The notes below the pieces were generated by a model that saw only the letters and a program-made list of their open reading frames with translations, did not search any database and was not told where the DNA came from. From positions 3,844,001 through 3,908,000 of the forward strand of contig CAVNZM010000001.1 of NCBI GenBank assembly GCA_963693365.1: DNA of 64,000 nucleotides. Reading direction: 5' to 3'. This DNA comes from Amoebidium appalachense (taxonomy: Eukaryota > Ichthyosporea). The position numbers were made by a program, and so were the translations under genes. Below, piece after piece: positions 20,352 through 40,321 of the stretch. Each line of letters opens with the position of its first letter. Position 1 is the first letter of the stretch.

Positions 20352-20480
20352 CCTAGCCCGCCGGCTTACGTTGGCGCCTTGGCACTTACACCTGAGCTGT
20401 AACCAATGAACATAGTCCAAACTAATTGCAAATGATTGGTACACCTTATTTCAGGGCAGGCGCCAACGTAAGCCACTAGG
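20352..20480. repeat. Imperfect inverted repeat upstream of transposase gene
   Basis: GGCTTACGTTGGCGCCT (20363-20379) recurs as its exact reverse complement at 20458-20474, with partial extension (CCTAG/CTAGG) on the outer side. The arms lie about 78 bases apart, about 100 bases before the transposase ATG. It could be a promoter fold-back, a small MITE, or a relic of the transposon end. Confidence 0.7.
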
Positions 20481-20580
20481 CAGACGGTCGTTGACCACAC
20501 AACATGGCAGTGGCGCGCAGAGTTTGTGCCGGGTGTACGTGAAACCAGTGTACCGTTTCGTCCCAACTAGTGGCAACAAT

Positions 20581-27257
<6,677 letters not shown>

Positions 27258-27864
27258 CATGTCAGACCCAGCGGCTGTGGTGTAGACAGAGTTTCCTGCC
27301 TGGTTAGGCTTTTAGCGTGCATGTTCTTCTAGAATATGTAAGAATGGCTACTACGTTTAAGCCAACCCAATATATTCGTTTAACAAAGATGCCCCCCCCC
27401 CCCCCCTCCCTTTTTCTGGGTGGAGTGGTGGTACATAGGGGGTTTTTCCTTTTTGGATGATGAGCTTTTTTTGCCTCGAGATGTATCGTAAGTTCTATGA
27501 AAGTTCTAATCATAACTATACTGTAGGTTGCAGCTTATAATGTGTGGCCTCCCTACTTTGTGTGTTTCAGTGTGTGTGTGGGGGGGGGGGGGGGGGGGGT
27601 AGCAATCCGTTTAGCATGGTGGTGGTGGTGGGGGGGGGGGGGGGGGGGGGGGGAGGAGGGGGGTAGCAAGCCGTTTAGTATGATTTCTTCTTGATGTGGC
27701 AGGCATGTGACATGTAGCGCTTGGCCCGACTGACTGATCAATGCCCCTGTATATCTTACCCAATGTAACGCAAACCAAACAAAAATTCACTGCATGAACA
27801 AGCATAGTTCCCCCACTGCATGTGGCACTATCATGTGGCTGAGTAAAATGACTATCTCTATGTC
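27258..27864. other. Flank downstream of transposase gene
   Basis: No gene seen. G runs at 27580-27599 and 27630-27660 are each followed by near-identical 14-16-bp sequence (TAGCAATCCGTTTAG and TAGCAAGCCGTTTAG), a short local duplication. Confidence 0.6.
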
Positions 27865-27984
27865 AGAGCGGACGATCTCACAGGGCTCTTGTGATCCCCC
27901 CCCCAAATCCCAACCCCACCACCACCACCACCACCCCATCCAACCCATAACACCACCCTGATATGCTGCTACCGGTACCCCTGC

Positions 27985-28018
<34 letters not shown>

Positions 28019-28443
28019 CCCCCCGGGGCCCCCTTCCCCCCTAAAAAAAACACCAGCACTATCACTTCTAGCCCTACCGCCCGTGACACCACCATGAAAT
28101 GCCACCCCTGTCTCTCTCTGTTTCCCCCTCCCCTACATACGAATCACGTACCTGACCCACTCACAAGACTGGGGTGCTGCCCCGGGTTAAATTTTACGGA
28201 TATGTTTGACAATGAGTGTTGTGTTAGCGATTAATAAGGGAACCTCTTAGTACATTGTACATTGGTGTGTATTGGGAGACGGTGGCTCCTTTGCTACTGA
28301 AGCGTCCTGCGCGCGTGAATCTCAAACGGCTTAGAAGCATAAAATATGGAATAAAATCTCCACACACAAACCCATGGCTCCACCAGAACGTGGCTCAGTA
28401 ACATGTACATCTCATGTACGGACTATCTCACGGGCCTCTTTGA

Positions 28444-28478
<35 letters not shown>

Positions 28479-28735
28479 ACAGAATCTCCTTCCCCAAAAC
28501 ACCAGCACTATCACTTCTACCCCTACCACTCCGAAACAGCACCATGAAATGCCACACTTCCCCCCCCCCCCCCCCCCCCCCCCCTCCAAAACAGGGTGAA
28601 TATCTTGGACCATTAGTGGTGTATTAGCGACTAATAATAGAACCTCTTACAGTGGTACATTGTACATTAGTGTGTATAAGGAGACGGTGGCTCTTTTGAG
28701 GCTGTAAGTGTCCTGCGCGCGATAATTTCAAGTGG
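27865..28735 (+). repeat. Diverged tandem duplication (two units, about 310-460 bp)
   Basis: Unit 1 (27865-28320) and unit 2 (28417-28730) share, in the same order, a GGAC[GT]ATCTCAC block, a C run, CACCAGCACTATCACTTCTA, ACCATGAAATGCCAC, a TTAGCGA[TC]TAATAA block and GAGACGGTGGCTC. Differences are substitutions and variable C-run lengths. No coding signal. Confidence 0.85.
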
Positions 28736-29326
28736 GATAAAATATGCAACTTAAATTTTTTGCCTTCACATACCCACCGTCACATACCCCGTAACTTCAA
28801 ATGCAACAACCTGCAGCTGCACATGCTCCCCTGCAATCCCTCGGTTGTTGTTGTGGTTTGTGTGTATTTGTTTATGTGTGTGTGGGGCGGGGGGGGGGGG
28901 GGGGGGGGGGGAGGGGGGGGGGGGGGGGGATAAGATTGGGTGACCGTGGGGCTACCCAAACTTAAAGATGCTAGTATATTACTCTCGGCCATTGCCCCCT
29001 GTAAGCCTTCTCTTAAACCTCTTTTGCAACTGCAGATCTTAGCACATGGCATGCATTGCCCAGTGCACAAGGCATATGAAATACCTAGAATTCCGACGTT
29101 TGCACCCCATGCGATTGGGAACTGCCAGTGAAGTTTAGATATCATGCCTTCTCCCCTCCCTCCCTCCGAACCCATTTCCCCCTCCCCCCCAAAGGAGGGC
29201 GGTAAAAAACATCGGGAAATGTCACGCACACACCACACACACAGTGCCACGATTCGTGGCAAATCCGTTGTGCTCACATGCCATAGCAATTAAAGCACAA
29301 AGATTGCTAATGACATATAGTATAAA

Positions 29327-29410
<84 letters not shown>

Positions 29411-29624
29411 CATTGCACCCACCCACACACACATCATCAGTGCATCGATATCCACACATGCACACTGTGGCACGCGCACACCGGCACACATACCAGATAA
29501 GCATACACAAAATATAGTACACAAGTATGTCGTGGGTATTCATCACCAATCTCGATATCCTCCTCCACACCCCCCTCCGACATACACTCACAGCCCCCCC
29601 CCCCCCCCCCCCCCCCCTCCCCCC

Positions 29625-29658
<34 letters not shown>

Positions 29659-30369
29659 AGTTAGCCCGTTCTGCAACCTCCCGTGCACATAGAGTCAGCA
29701 ACCACAAATAAGAGACTCCAAAATGATATTTGTGTACCATATTTTGTGTATGCATATCTAATGAGAAACTTTTTGTGGAGTCACATGTACATAAATCGAA
29801 GGAGTGGGAGGGGGAGAGGGGGGGGGGGGGAGGGGTGCTGGTGCACGTTGGGAAAGGGTGGTGAGAGGGGCCAGGAGGGGGATGGGCCGGGGGTTCACGT
29901 TTGCCACGTTCTACTGGCTTGCCCCCCCCCCTCCCCACCCCCCCCCCCCCCCCCGCCCACCGGGCCCACAAATGAAAGGCACACACCACGGCTCAAACAC
30001 ATGCATACACAAACATGCGTGCACGTCACACACATTACATATGTGAATGCACTGCGGAGACCCATGACAAACATGATAATCCAGCTCGAGCTCGTGCCAC
30101 ATGTGGACATTGAATTGTGTATGTGCACACACAACCTGGTATTTGTATACTGATATGGGAGTGGGCCCTACGTTCGTGGTTTTTTTGGAAGCTATTGATT
30201 GTATTATTGTGTTGGGTGCATGTGTTTATTTACTATGATATGCCAGAAGTTCTTTTTAAAGGGAGAAAGGGAAGGCCTACGGGGGACAATAACGGGTGTT
30301 GGGGCGGGCTCAGGGGTGCGTAGGTGGGGTGGGGTAGGGGTGCACTATAGTGTGTGTGTGTATATATGT

Positions 30370-30406
<37 letters not shown>

Positions 30407-30697
30407 CTGCCGCTGCATTATCCATCTGAGGCCATATATGCTTCGCCATATATGAGGCCCGCAATTAATGCACTGCTTGCACTTAAGGCCAGGCGATTAA
30501 GGGTTCATACACGTGTGAAAAGATGCCAGACATCACATAGGTTGGTTCAATGCGGCCGGGGTGCGTTTGTGCGTGTTTTTTTATTATTTAATTTATTTAA
30601 TTTAATTTTTTTTGGGGGGGGGAGGGGGGGGGGGGGGGGGGTTGGTTGTTTGTGTGTTTTTATTACTTGTATTTAGTTTTATTACTACTTTTTTTTT

Positions 30698-30746
<49 letters not shown>

Positions 30747-31540
30747 GCTAAGGATAGTACACTCATGTGGGGATCGACCGTACGTCTGTGTCTCTCGATT
30801 CAGAAGCTAAACAACAAGGAATAGAACACACAGCTGGATTCGCGGAAGTGCATGTGCCTGCGTCGTTTTGGATGTGTATGCATGACGGGTGTTCACATGC
30901 ACAAAGAAAGAGTGGCTAGTAACACATATTGTCAAAAACACACACAATCCCGTGGTGGTCAACTCGTTTGCCTCAAGGCACTGACACGGATGGACACTCT
31001 CGTGCTTGCAGCCTTAGTGGTAGGTCTTTATTATCAGGGCCATGTCCTATCATGTCTACAATCCAATGTTTCTTGTTATTAAAATTTACTCTATTTACGT
31101 AAACGGTTGTTTTGTGTGCTTACGCATACAAAGGTGCTCTGGTCGTGAGTGTTATGCAGGAATATAGGAGAAGGTATGGGGAACCGCGTATTCCGGTATC
31201 ACCATAACATCAAGAAACATGTCTACAATCCCATGTGACGAACGTTTAAGCAAAGCTATCCTATCCAACCCAACTGTGTTATCCCCTTGAATCCGACTGA
31301 CAAACCCAGATCAATTGGTTCCAATAGTCACAGCGTAGTGCACACAGGTGGCCAAGTGTACTACATGTTGGACCTGTGCCTCCCCCCCTCCCCCCCCCCC
31401 TCCCCCCTCCCCCTTCTCTCGGGGATGACGGACAAGAGAAAACCCAAAGAGAAACCATGCACGAGATAGACTTGAGAGGGGAGGACACAAACCATCTGAA
31501 CAACAAGCATTCAGAACATGCAAGCCCAACTGCATCAGTA
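28736..31540. other. Gene-poor interval with homopolymers
   Basis: Contains G runs at 28891-28930, a (CA)n array at 29333-29407, C-rich tracts at 29596-29658 and 29922-29955, a G run at 30374-30406, and T-to-G junctions at 30607-30641 and 30691-30745. Short frames of mixed composition (28940-29131, 30852-31082) have no splice or family support. Confidence 0.6.
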
Positions 31541-31719
31541 CTACTGACTGGGTGGTGCAGCAGGCCTTGAGCGCAGCCGCCGATCCAGAATGTCCTCCTT
31601 CTTGTGTTCCGCTACCCACAGCGGCTTGCCCTGTGACCTTGTGTCGGTCGCGCCCCCGGTCTTGGAAACTGTGAAGACGAATTCTATATCAGGCAAGACT
31701 CTCAGTAATACTCTTATAA
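31541..31719 (-). CDS. Possible exon or gene remnant, unrecognised
   Basis: The minus strand has about 60 codons of non-repetitive, charged composition (includes DIEFVFTVSKTGG and WVAEHKKEDILDRRLRSR) ending in a stop. It stands out from the surrounding low-complexity frames. I cannot place a convincing acceptor, partner exon or family. It may be a last exon, a pseudogene piece or chance. Confidence 0.2.
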
Positions 31720-31892
31720 CCCCCTCCCCCCCTCCCCCCCCACACACACATACCACAACCCCCAACTACCCCCATCCCCCCGCATACACTCTACTTCGAA
31801 GACCAAAGGCATCCCACTTTTAGGTTAATATATCAACTCTACCTCTGACTTGGTGGTGGTCGTACACACTTGTACACCCACTCGCTAGCTGC

Positions 31893-32401
<509 letters not shown>

Positions 32402-32402
<1 letters not shown>

Positions 32403-33333
32403 GAGGGTGGTTCGCTGACAGCTCAGTCAAAGGCGAAGGCGGTCAAAATTTATAGAAACCGGAGCGCAATGCCGCAGACGGCGCAGAGAATTGTTGTCAC
32501 CCAAATTTCTGTAATTAGCGTGAAATCTATAAACAACAATTATATATTTTATTTGTATTAGTTAGTATAAAGTCCTTCATTATCAGAAAATTCAAAATGG
32601 TTTTGTTGATATACGTAAAAAACATTTGACTCGCCTTTCTACTCTCCATACCTGGGATTTGCCTCGCTCCCCGTAATCTTCATAAGAGTCACCCAACAAT
32701 CCTGGTCTACCCCATCTGTTTTTTTTTGCTTTGTATTCAATTGTATTACCAACCATTAAAAAAAAAGGTTCAAAAAGCCATCACCCATTAATTTTAAAAT
32801 ACTTAGGAATTATATTAGCTACACAAACTCGACGGTTACCTCCTGCAAAGTGAGCCGTTCAAAGGCTGTCTAGAGGTCTGTCACTTGAAGTGAAATCACA
32901 AAAATTGTTGGCCCACGGCGGTGTGTGCGTGCCGCTCATAACATACGTATACGTGGTCCCAATTATTACCTGTTTTTTTTCCAGCTTGCCAGCTCTCACC
33001 TCCCCCCCCCCCCCCCCCCCCCCCCCCGGTCTCCTCTCCCCCTCCCTCCCCCTTATAAACACCCGCACGTGCAAGCACACGATTGCAAATTTTAGAGGCA
33101 TATGCACGTAATAGATGTGCCACGGGTTCCACCCACTAATACCTAGGCCTGCAAGGCTCATCTGTCGTTCTATTTCAATTCAAAGGAAATGACGTGATGC
33201 ACACACCCAACTTGAAGTTCATTTGGTTAGAGAGTGCATCAAGCCATCTATTGAAAGCTCGCTCAACCCCCCCTCCCCCCCCCCCCCTCCCCCCTCCCCC
33301 CCCGCCCTGCCCGCGATCCACACACACTTGTGT

Positions 33334-33368
<35 letters not shown>

Positions 33369-33651
33369 CACACACACACACACACAAACAGAAGGAGAGC
33401 CTAAAGGTTCGGGCACATGCATCTACACAAGTGCTCACTGAACAGGTGCATGTGCGCACATCATACAACCTGACTTTGACATCATGATCTGCGGGGAGAG
33501 TGGGGACGGAGGGAGGTGTGGAAGGCAGTGATGATGGTGGTGGTGGGGAGGGGTGAGGGGGGGGGGGGGGGGGGGAGGGTTTGCGGTGAAATAGACACCA
33601 CCAAAAGCACTCTGCCACACAACAATGGGCACTAAGTAGGTGTAACAACTG
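32402..33651. other. Unassigned interval
   Basis: 32402-32900 is A/T-rich and non-repetitive with no long frame. 32940-33420 holds a C run (33001-33028) and CA arrays (33335-33386). No gene seen. Confidence 0.55.
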
Positions 33652-33835
33652 TTTTGTGTGTAATAATCTATTGAATAGCACCAACAACTACACCCTGCGA
33701 CAGAATTGTCGGCGTAATAGGGGCGATTATAGTACTTTGTGTGTAATTTCCCATGCAATAGACGCCAACGACTACACCCCACACTGGAACAGGCGGCATA
33801 ATAGACAGGACTTTGTACTACCATGCAACAGGCAC
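33652..33835 (+). repeat. Degenerate tandem repeat, about 80-bp period
   Basis: Two and a partial copy starting at 33652, 33735 and 33811. Shared order: TTTGTGTGTAAT, CAATAG-CACCAACAACTACACCC (second copy GACGCCAACGACTACACCCC), a GGCG/GGCATAATAG block. Strongly diverged. Confidence 0.6.
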
Positions 33836-34004
33836 GGTCTATTACAGTACAGGGGCCATAAACGCTAATTAGGTATATCGATATCTCCGCCAAGCTGCCA
33901 CAGGCGTTGATATTGTCGGTGCCAAAAACACGGCATTCTTTACCCGTGTAATCCTTATCGATGCCAGCCCCGTCCGCCCCCAAGACATACATGACACGGC
34001 TCAT

Positions 34005-34275
34005 AATCAAGATTTCATTGCCCACATGTGCACATGATCATGAGCGTCCCCCCCCCCCCCCTCCTCCCCACCCCCCCCCCCCCCAACCCACCCCCACCGG
34101 GCCCTCGCTTGGCCCTCCCCCTCCCCCCTCCCCCCCTCCCCCAAAGTCGTGGGCCATAGTCGCAGCTGTCTGCCTTGGCGACTCGACTACGACTGCACGA
34201 CTTTGCCTCTTTGTCTCTTCGGCGATTACGACTGACGACTTTTTAGTCAAGTCGGTACATCCCTGGTTCCGAGTC
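34005..34275 (+). repeat. Dispersed repeat with GACTACGACT motif, copy 1
   Basis: Matches the reverse complement of 46785-46960: CATTGCCCACATGTGCACAT, a C-rich tract, CCCAAAGTCGTGG, GGCGACTCGACTACGACT, GACTGACGAC and AAGTCGGTACATCCCTG. The C-rich tract is longer in this copy. Confidence 0.8.
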
Positions 34276-34633
34276 GACGTCCGAGTCCGAGCCCCCAGAG
34301 TCGTCTCGGGTCGATGCAAAGAGTCACCAGGCTGACTGTGACTCCAGTGAATTCGAACCGTTCCATATGCATGGCATCAGCGGTTCACGGCGTGACACGT
34401 GGGGCCACTGGGGTGGCCCTCGCGCATCGGTGGTGGCCCAGTGCACGTGGCTGCAGCTTCAGCTGGGGGGCACAGTGCAGCACGTGCATTTTTATTTATT
34501 TATTATTTTTTATTTTTTTTATTTTATCACGTTTTGTTCCCGGAGGGCCTTTTCTTTTGGCCTTTTCAGGCCCTCTAGGGAAACTACCGTCTACCACACA
34601 GCACCGACAGTACACTAGTTAAGGTGCTATCTA

Positions 34634-34832
34634 TGAGTTCAGCTAAGCTAAACCATCCTTCACAACCTAACTATAAGTACACACTTTGCCCAGGGCTACT
34701 ACCCCAGCCACGCCGGCAGGAGGCTCCAGTCCTCCCCTCCATTCAAAACCTAGCAATAAACGTTAACCGAGGGCTCTCATTGGTCGATCTACAGTATTGG
34801 GAAGTCCTACGTGTTGTGTATAGTATTTACGG
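34634..34832 (+). CDS. Possible 5' exon, unrecognised
   Basis: ATG at 34634 opens 66 codons of ordinary composition (MSSAKLNHPSQPNYKY, later LSLVDLQYWEVLRVVYSIY) reaching a GTGGGT donor-like site at 34833, just before a G run. No downstream exon found and no family recognised; it may be a transposon relic. Confidence 0.2.
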
Positions 34833-34869
34833 TGGGTATGGGTGGATGATGGGGTGTGGTGGTGGTGGT

Positions 34870-34902
<33 letters not shown>

Positions 34903-35487
34903 GCTGCCTAACATTATGTGTTGTTGTACGTATGTTGTGGCGATGTTTTTGTGGACTAAAAGGTGGGTTTTACAGGGCACACTGGGTCTGTGTGTGTTCC
35001 GGGAGTCAGAACAGGCTGGCCGGGTGTGTGGGGGGGGTGTATTTGTTGGTGTCTTGGGTTTTTGGGGAGCCATACTTTTCTTTCTACGGGTGGTGGGCAT
35101 ATGGTGGTGTTTTTGCATTTTGGGGTGGGTGGGGGGGAGTGTTGTGTTCCGTGGGTGCCAAATTTTTGAAAAGAAAAAGGACTGAAACTCTACTGTGATT
35201 TTTCCTAAGATGGCCCGGGTGGTAGTGCAGCACGTGCACATGTGTGACATATAAGACTACCGGTGCACCTGAGTGACACCTAGGCCTACCGTAATGGAGC
35301 CTCCTCACCGATTCTCACTCAATTCGCGAATTCCGGCGAACTTCGTTTAAAAACGTCAGCTGCAGAATGCACGGAGCTCGAGGGGCCCGGGGAGGCTGGC
35401 GCATTCCAGGAAGGGACCGGGCCTGGGATTGAGGGTTGACGCGGGAGGGGAGGGATTGGGGAGGCGAACTGGGCGGAGCTCGAAAAA

Positions 35488-35519
<32 letters not shown>

Positions 35520-35648
35520 TATTTCAACAGGAAACATGCAATCGCCATATCATCGCGGCAATAATAGTAGTAGGGATTCTTGATTTTGAAACGGGGAGGC
35601 GGGCTAGGTTGGGGAGGGGGGAAAGGGGGACCCACCCACCGCCTTGGA

Positions 35649-35799
35649 CGGGTGGGTCCCCCCCCCCCCCCCCCCCCCCCCTCTCCCCCCTCCCTTCCGG
35701 GGGGGACCCACCACCCCTAGGTCCGGCTAGCAGAAGGGGGGGGGGGACTCAACACCGACCACCGACCTGACTAGGTGGGTTCTCCCCCCCCCCCCCCCC

Positions 35800-35833
<34 letters not shown>

Positions 35834-35870
35834 CTCCCGGGGGGAGGGGACCCACCCACCCCCTATATAG
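35649..35870. repeat. Two tandem hairpins with poly(C) loops
   Basis: GGTGGGTCCCC at 35651 runs into a C tract and is followed by GGGGGGACCCACC at 35700-35712. A second unit starts GGTGGGTTCTCC at 35774 and ends GGGGACCCACCC near 35858. Each can fold as a stem of about 11 bp with a C-rich loop. A loose relative (GGGGACCCACCAACCCACC) is at 37239. Confidence 0.7.
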
Positions 35871-36419
35871 GCTGCCATCATATGACTGTCAGATAACCTG
35901 ATCATATAGTACCATGATTTGGCAGCGGTTTACATACATTCCCAAAACATAAACATTGTGGCTAACTCATAGAAGTCACTCTTGCTCGCCTGATTAAAAC
36001 TCTATTAGTAAAGGTCAACCCCTCCCCCCCCCCCCCCCCCGCGCCCCCTCCCCCCCCCCCCCCCCCCCCCCTGGCCGCCGCCGCCAAAGGCCCCCTGTCC
36101 CCCCCTCCCCTTCCTTCCACCCCCTCCTCTCGCACTCGTTTCTGTTTCTAGTCGCCCCACCGTGGTAGTATTGGGGGGAAAGTTATCGTGCTAACCATGC
36201 AGTGTTTGTGTGCTTATCTGTGTGGCGGGGACTGGTATATGTGTGTGGTGTGGGTGAGATGTATCTGCATGTTCATGTCCGGTGCTCATCGCTGCTCCAA
36301 GTTTTTGCATTTTGTGTGCGTGTGTGGTACATGTGTGCAGGTGTGCAGGTACATGTGAATTAAATACGCGTGGAAGTGTGTACTGTGTGTGTGGGCAATT
36401 TAGAAATAGATAAACGTTG

Positions 36420-36465
<46 letters not shown>

Positions 36466-36820
36466 ATGTTCGTTTGGGTGTGGGTGTGAGTGTGTGTGGT
36501 GTGTGTGTGTGTGTGTGCGTGCGTGCGTGCGCATGTACACATGCATTTACTTGTGTAAACGGGCAGGGGAAGGGGGGGGGCCCTGGGGGGGGGGGGGGGG
36601 GGGGAGAGGGTGAGAGGCGGGAGGGGCCGGGGAGGGGGGGGGAGGGGGGAGGGGGGGGGTTGGGTCGCTTACCTGGAAAATGTTATGGAGCCTCATATAG
36701 TACACATTTGCCACGGACTAGACAAAGCAGACCTTGCAAAGAACACACAATGAATCATGATGCATCCGGCAGAAGAAGAGCACCAGCACTAAGGGGTGGG
36801 AAATGTGTGCATGTGTGTGC

Positions 36821-36910
<90 letters not shown>

Positions 36911-36978
36911 GTGTACGATGTGTGTGTGCGTGTGTGTGTGTGTGCGTGTGTGTGTGCGTACGTGCGTGCGTGCGTGTG

Positions 36979-37049
<71 letters not shown>

Positions 37050-37475
37050 TGTGGTGTGTGTGTTTGGAGAAGAGGAGGGGGAGATATGCATCAGTGGCCA
37101 AAACGGAAATAATTTCTCAAAAAAAAAAAAAAAAAAAAAAAGGAAAGTAACGAATACATGTACAGCTTTGGTGGATGGAAAAGACACTCTGGCCATGATC
37201 ACGGACATGGGCGGGCCGGGGAGGGGGGGGAAGGGGGTGGGGACCCACCAACCCACCAGCATGATGGCAGGTGTTACCCAATCAAAATTAGCCAATTATT
37301 TACGTGCCATTTTTGGCAGGTGGCTAACCGTAAAAGGTTAGTCTTGCGCCCTTGCTGGATAACTATTTTGGCCGCAGCGCTGCCTGCAGGACTATAATTT
37401 CTACAAAACAATATCGTAAAAACTACAAACTTTCAGGAAATATATAGATAACAGCCAAAAAAGCGCTCTTGAGGG
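35871..37475. repeat. (GT)n arrays and G/C runs, no gene
   Basis: C runs at 36022-36070, a (TG)n array at 36421-36463, G-rich sequence at 36569-36660, and a (GT)n region spanning 36830-37055 with GC interruptions. 36670-36820 is unique and contains a minus-strand donor-like TTCCAG/GTAAGC, but no frame supports an exon. Confidence 0.8.
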
Positions 37476-37721
37476 GTGATAACATCGCTACAAACTCAGC
37501 CAGTCCCAAAAACCATTATGCTCCCACCAGGCAACCCAGCTGTGCGAGGGAACAAATATAAGTTGAAAACGTGCATGCAGGAGCAGCCTGTAGCCTATCA
37601 CTTGGATTTTATCATATCGTGTGTGGAATTTGGCACTCACATGGGGCCCCCTGCGTTTCAAAATGACACCTCTTTAATTCTGGTGCACCCTCTAGGCTGC
37701 AACATGTATGAAGAGGGCTAG
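37476..37721 (+). CDS. Weak hypothetical ORF (81 codons)
   Basis: A frame in otherwise unique DNA, ordinary composition (includes GNKYKLKTCMQEQPVAYHLD). The first ATG of the frame is at 37518, giving 67 residues. No splice partner, membrane segment or family recognised. May be chance. Confidence 0.15.
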   Translation: MITSLQTQPVPKTIMLPPGNPAVRGNKYKLKTCMQEQPVAYHLDFIISCVEFGTHMGPPAFQNDTSLILVHPLGCNMYEEG

Positions 37722-37999
37722 TTGCCAACGTTTGGCAGGAGCCTCCCCTGGGGTAGTGGGCTGTGTTTGCAGAGGCTGGGCCTGTGGTGCAAGTTTTACG
37801 CAAAACAGGTCCACCCCCTGCATTTACAGTCTACAGTTACCGCCCCCGGTAGAGGTCCCACTGCAGAGGGTCCCCTCTGCGATTTGGTGTCACCGGGGCG
37901 GAGGGAGCGGGGGAGACTCGGAGAGGTGAGGGGGGGGGGGGGGGGGGGGGGGGGGAGGGGGGGGGGGAAGTAGACAGATTCAGCAGCGGCCGCAGAATG

Positions 38000-38030
<31 letters not shown>

Positions 38031-38689
38031 CTTGACGGGGGGCGGAGGGGGGAGGGGGGGGGGGGGGGGGAGTAAGAGAGAAAAAGAGTGAGACAGGAAA
38101 TGTATGTGTTGCGGCACGCATGTGTGTGCTCTTTGAGCATGTGCCCCGGCATGTGAGCGCGTCTGTGTTCTTGTGCCTGTATGATCATGCATATGTGTGT
38201 GTGTGTGCCAGTGTGTCCGTGACAGCATGTGAGTGCACGTGCTTGGCCGCATGCGTGTGCAAGTGTGATGGTTGTATTTCTGCTTGGTATGTTTTGTTTG
38301 GTATCCTAACTCAGTAAAGCAATATGATTTTGTGCACACGTGTTTACCATACTGATCACGGGGTGGCCATAGGTGCGTGCATGATGCGTGCATGTGCGTG
38401 CGCCTCAGGTGTCTGAGTACATGCCCTGTCTACTTGCCCTCTTGAATGCAGGACTGCTTGGCAGCACTTGCCAACAATTGCCGAAATTTTTCACCTACAT
38501 ATGCACATTTTTCGGACTATGCAGTGGACTAGTGGTGACCAATAGCGACACAGTCGGGAGCAGCAACTGCAAGCACACCATGTCATGTTACCGGTAGAGT
38601 AGGCTTGTTTTCAACACGGTGCAGGTAATTCGCAAAAGTGTGTGTGCGTGTGTTTGCGTGCGCGCTCAGTTCTGTGTGTGCGCGTGTGT

Positions 38690-38728
<39 letters not shown>

Positions 38729-38748
38729 TGCGTGCGTGCCTCGGTGTG

Positions 38749-38808
<60 letters not shown>

Positions 38809-39276
38809 TGTGTGCGTGCCACGGTGTGCGTGTCTGTGTGTGTGTGTGTGTGCGCGCGTGCCCGTGTGTGTGTGTGTGTGTGTGCCACGTGTGTGTGTGT
38901 GTGTGTGCCACGGTGTATGTGATCGTGAGCCGGGCTGGCCGGCAACGAGATCACCTGCCTTGGTAGTGGTTCCCGTCATTTCTCTGCAAGTGGGCAAATA
39001 TCATGACTTCATCTGAAGGAAGGAGCTGGAGCATGACATACAATAAGCGCATGCGTGCACCTGCAATTTAATATGTTGAGGGGTTTAGGGAGCTCATTTG
39101 TGTGGGAAACTCCGAGTCTGCAATTGGGGCGGCCTTAGAAAACTTTTTTTTTTTTTTTTTTTTTTTTTTGAGGAGGGAAGGAGGGTGGAGGGGTGGGTGG
39201 GTGGGTGGGGGGGGGGGGGGGGGGGGGGGGGGGGAGGGGGTGGGGGAGGGTGGGGGCCTGGTCTGGGGCCGGGAGA

Positions 39277-39321
<45 letters not shown>

Positions 39322-39792
39322 GAGGGGGGGGGGGGGGGGGAGCGAGTGGATAACATTGTCCTATAGCGAATGAAGCCTCTGACTGTGAGAGACCCCAGGG
39401 GCATGGGGAGAGGAGAGATCACACCTCCGGAGAGTCGTTCTTCGTGGGTGTAACAGTTGGCAGGTGGTGATGGTGGCCCGGAGGCTTCATGGGGAGGGGG
39501 AGGGGGGCAGGGGATGGGAAGATTCAGGTAGTGTGTAGTTTAAGTAATGCCAGGTGATTGCAATTGTAAATTTGAACGACGGCTAGGCCCGGAAGCTTCG
39601 ATGTTTAACGGTTTCAAGTTATACGTATATACGATAGTAGTGGGATGATCATGGCATGCATTGGCCCATTTGAAATTTGTTATATATATTTTGAGTCTTA
39701 TATAACGTGTTGAACATCCGGTTTACATTTAGCCATAGCAGCCGGAGCCTCAGGCCCTGGGGATGTCGTCACGGCGGCTACTGAGCTGGCCG

Positions 39793-39847
<55 letters not shown>

Positions 39848-40321
39848 GGGGGAAGGGGGGCATGCATATGCTTGTGGTAGGTGCTGCGCTTGCACGTATG
39901 TTCATATCACACAGCGCCCATCGGGTTGCTGCATGATAATGATGTGTGTGACGTCACCCACTCATTCTTGTTGCACGTACACAACATATCGAATGTGCTT
40001 ATTGAAGTTCACTTTGTATTGGTGTGTTCGTTTGTGTGCTGTGGCCTCAAGCGTGGCACCAAACATAGGGCATGGCGTCTCCCTATATCTTAAATACATC
40101 GGTGTTAAAGGCTGCAACATTCGGTTGATGCACATCGAGTCCAAACTCTCCCTTTTGATGATTTAAGACTAACATAAACCCAATCGAATTCTTTAGAACC
40201 CTCCTTAATCCTGTGTGTGTGTGCTTGAAAACCCATATGCATACAGAAGATGAAATTTTCGGTTGTGGGGTTGCAACATCGCAAAGACCCCACACGCCGC
40301 ATACTTTCATGCAACCAGAAA
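37722..40321. other. Intergenic interval downstream of TIM13
   Basis: G runs at 37930-37970 and 38000-38070, GT microsatellites at 38640-38910, a T run at 39145-39169 and G runs at 39208-39340, and a T-to-G junction at 39794-39852. 39860-40320 is unique and is the likely TIM13 3' flank. No other gene seen. Confidence 0.6.

Noticed and set aside
28780-29289. Gene on either strand around 29 kb
   Set aside because: Both strands have medium-length frames over the same bases with no start, splice or family evidence; it could not be resolved.
36670-36800. Minus-strand exon ending TTCCAG/GTAAGC
   Set aside because: The donor looks good, but every frame upstream of it carries a stop within about 45 bases and no partner exon was found.
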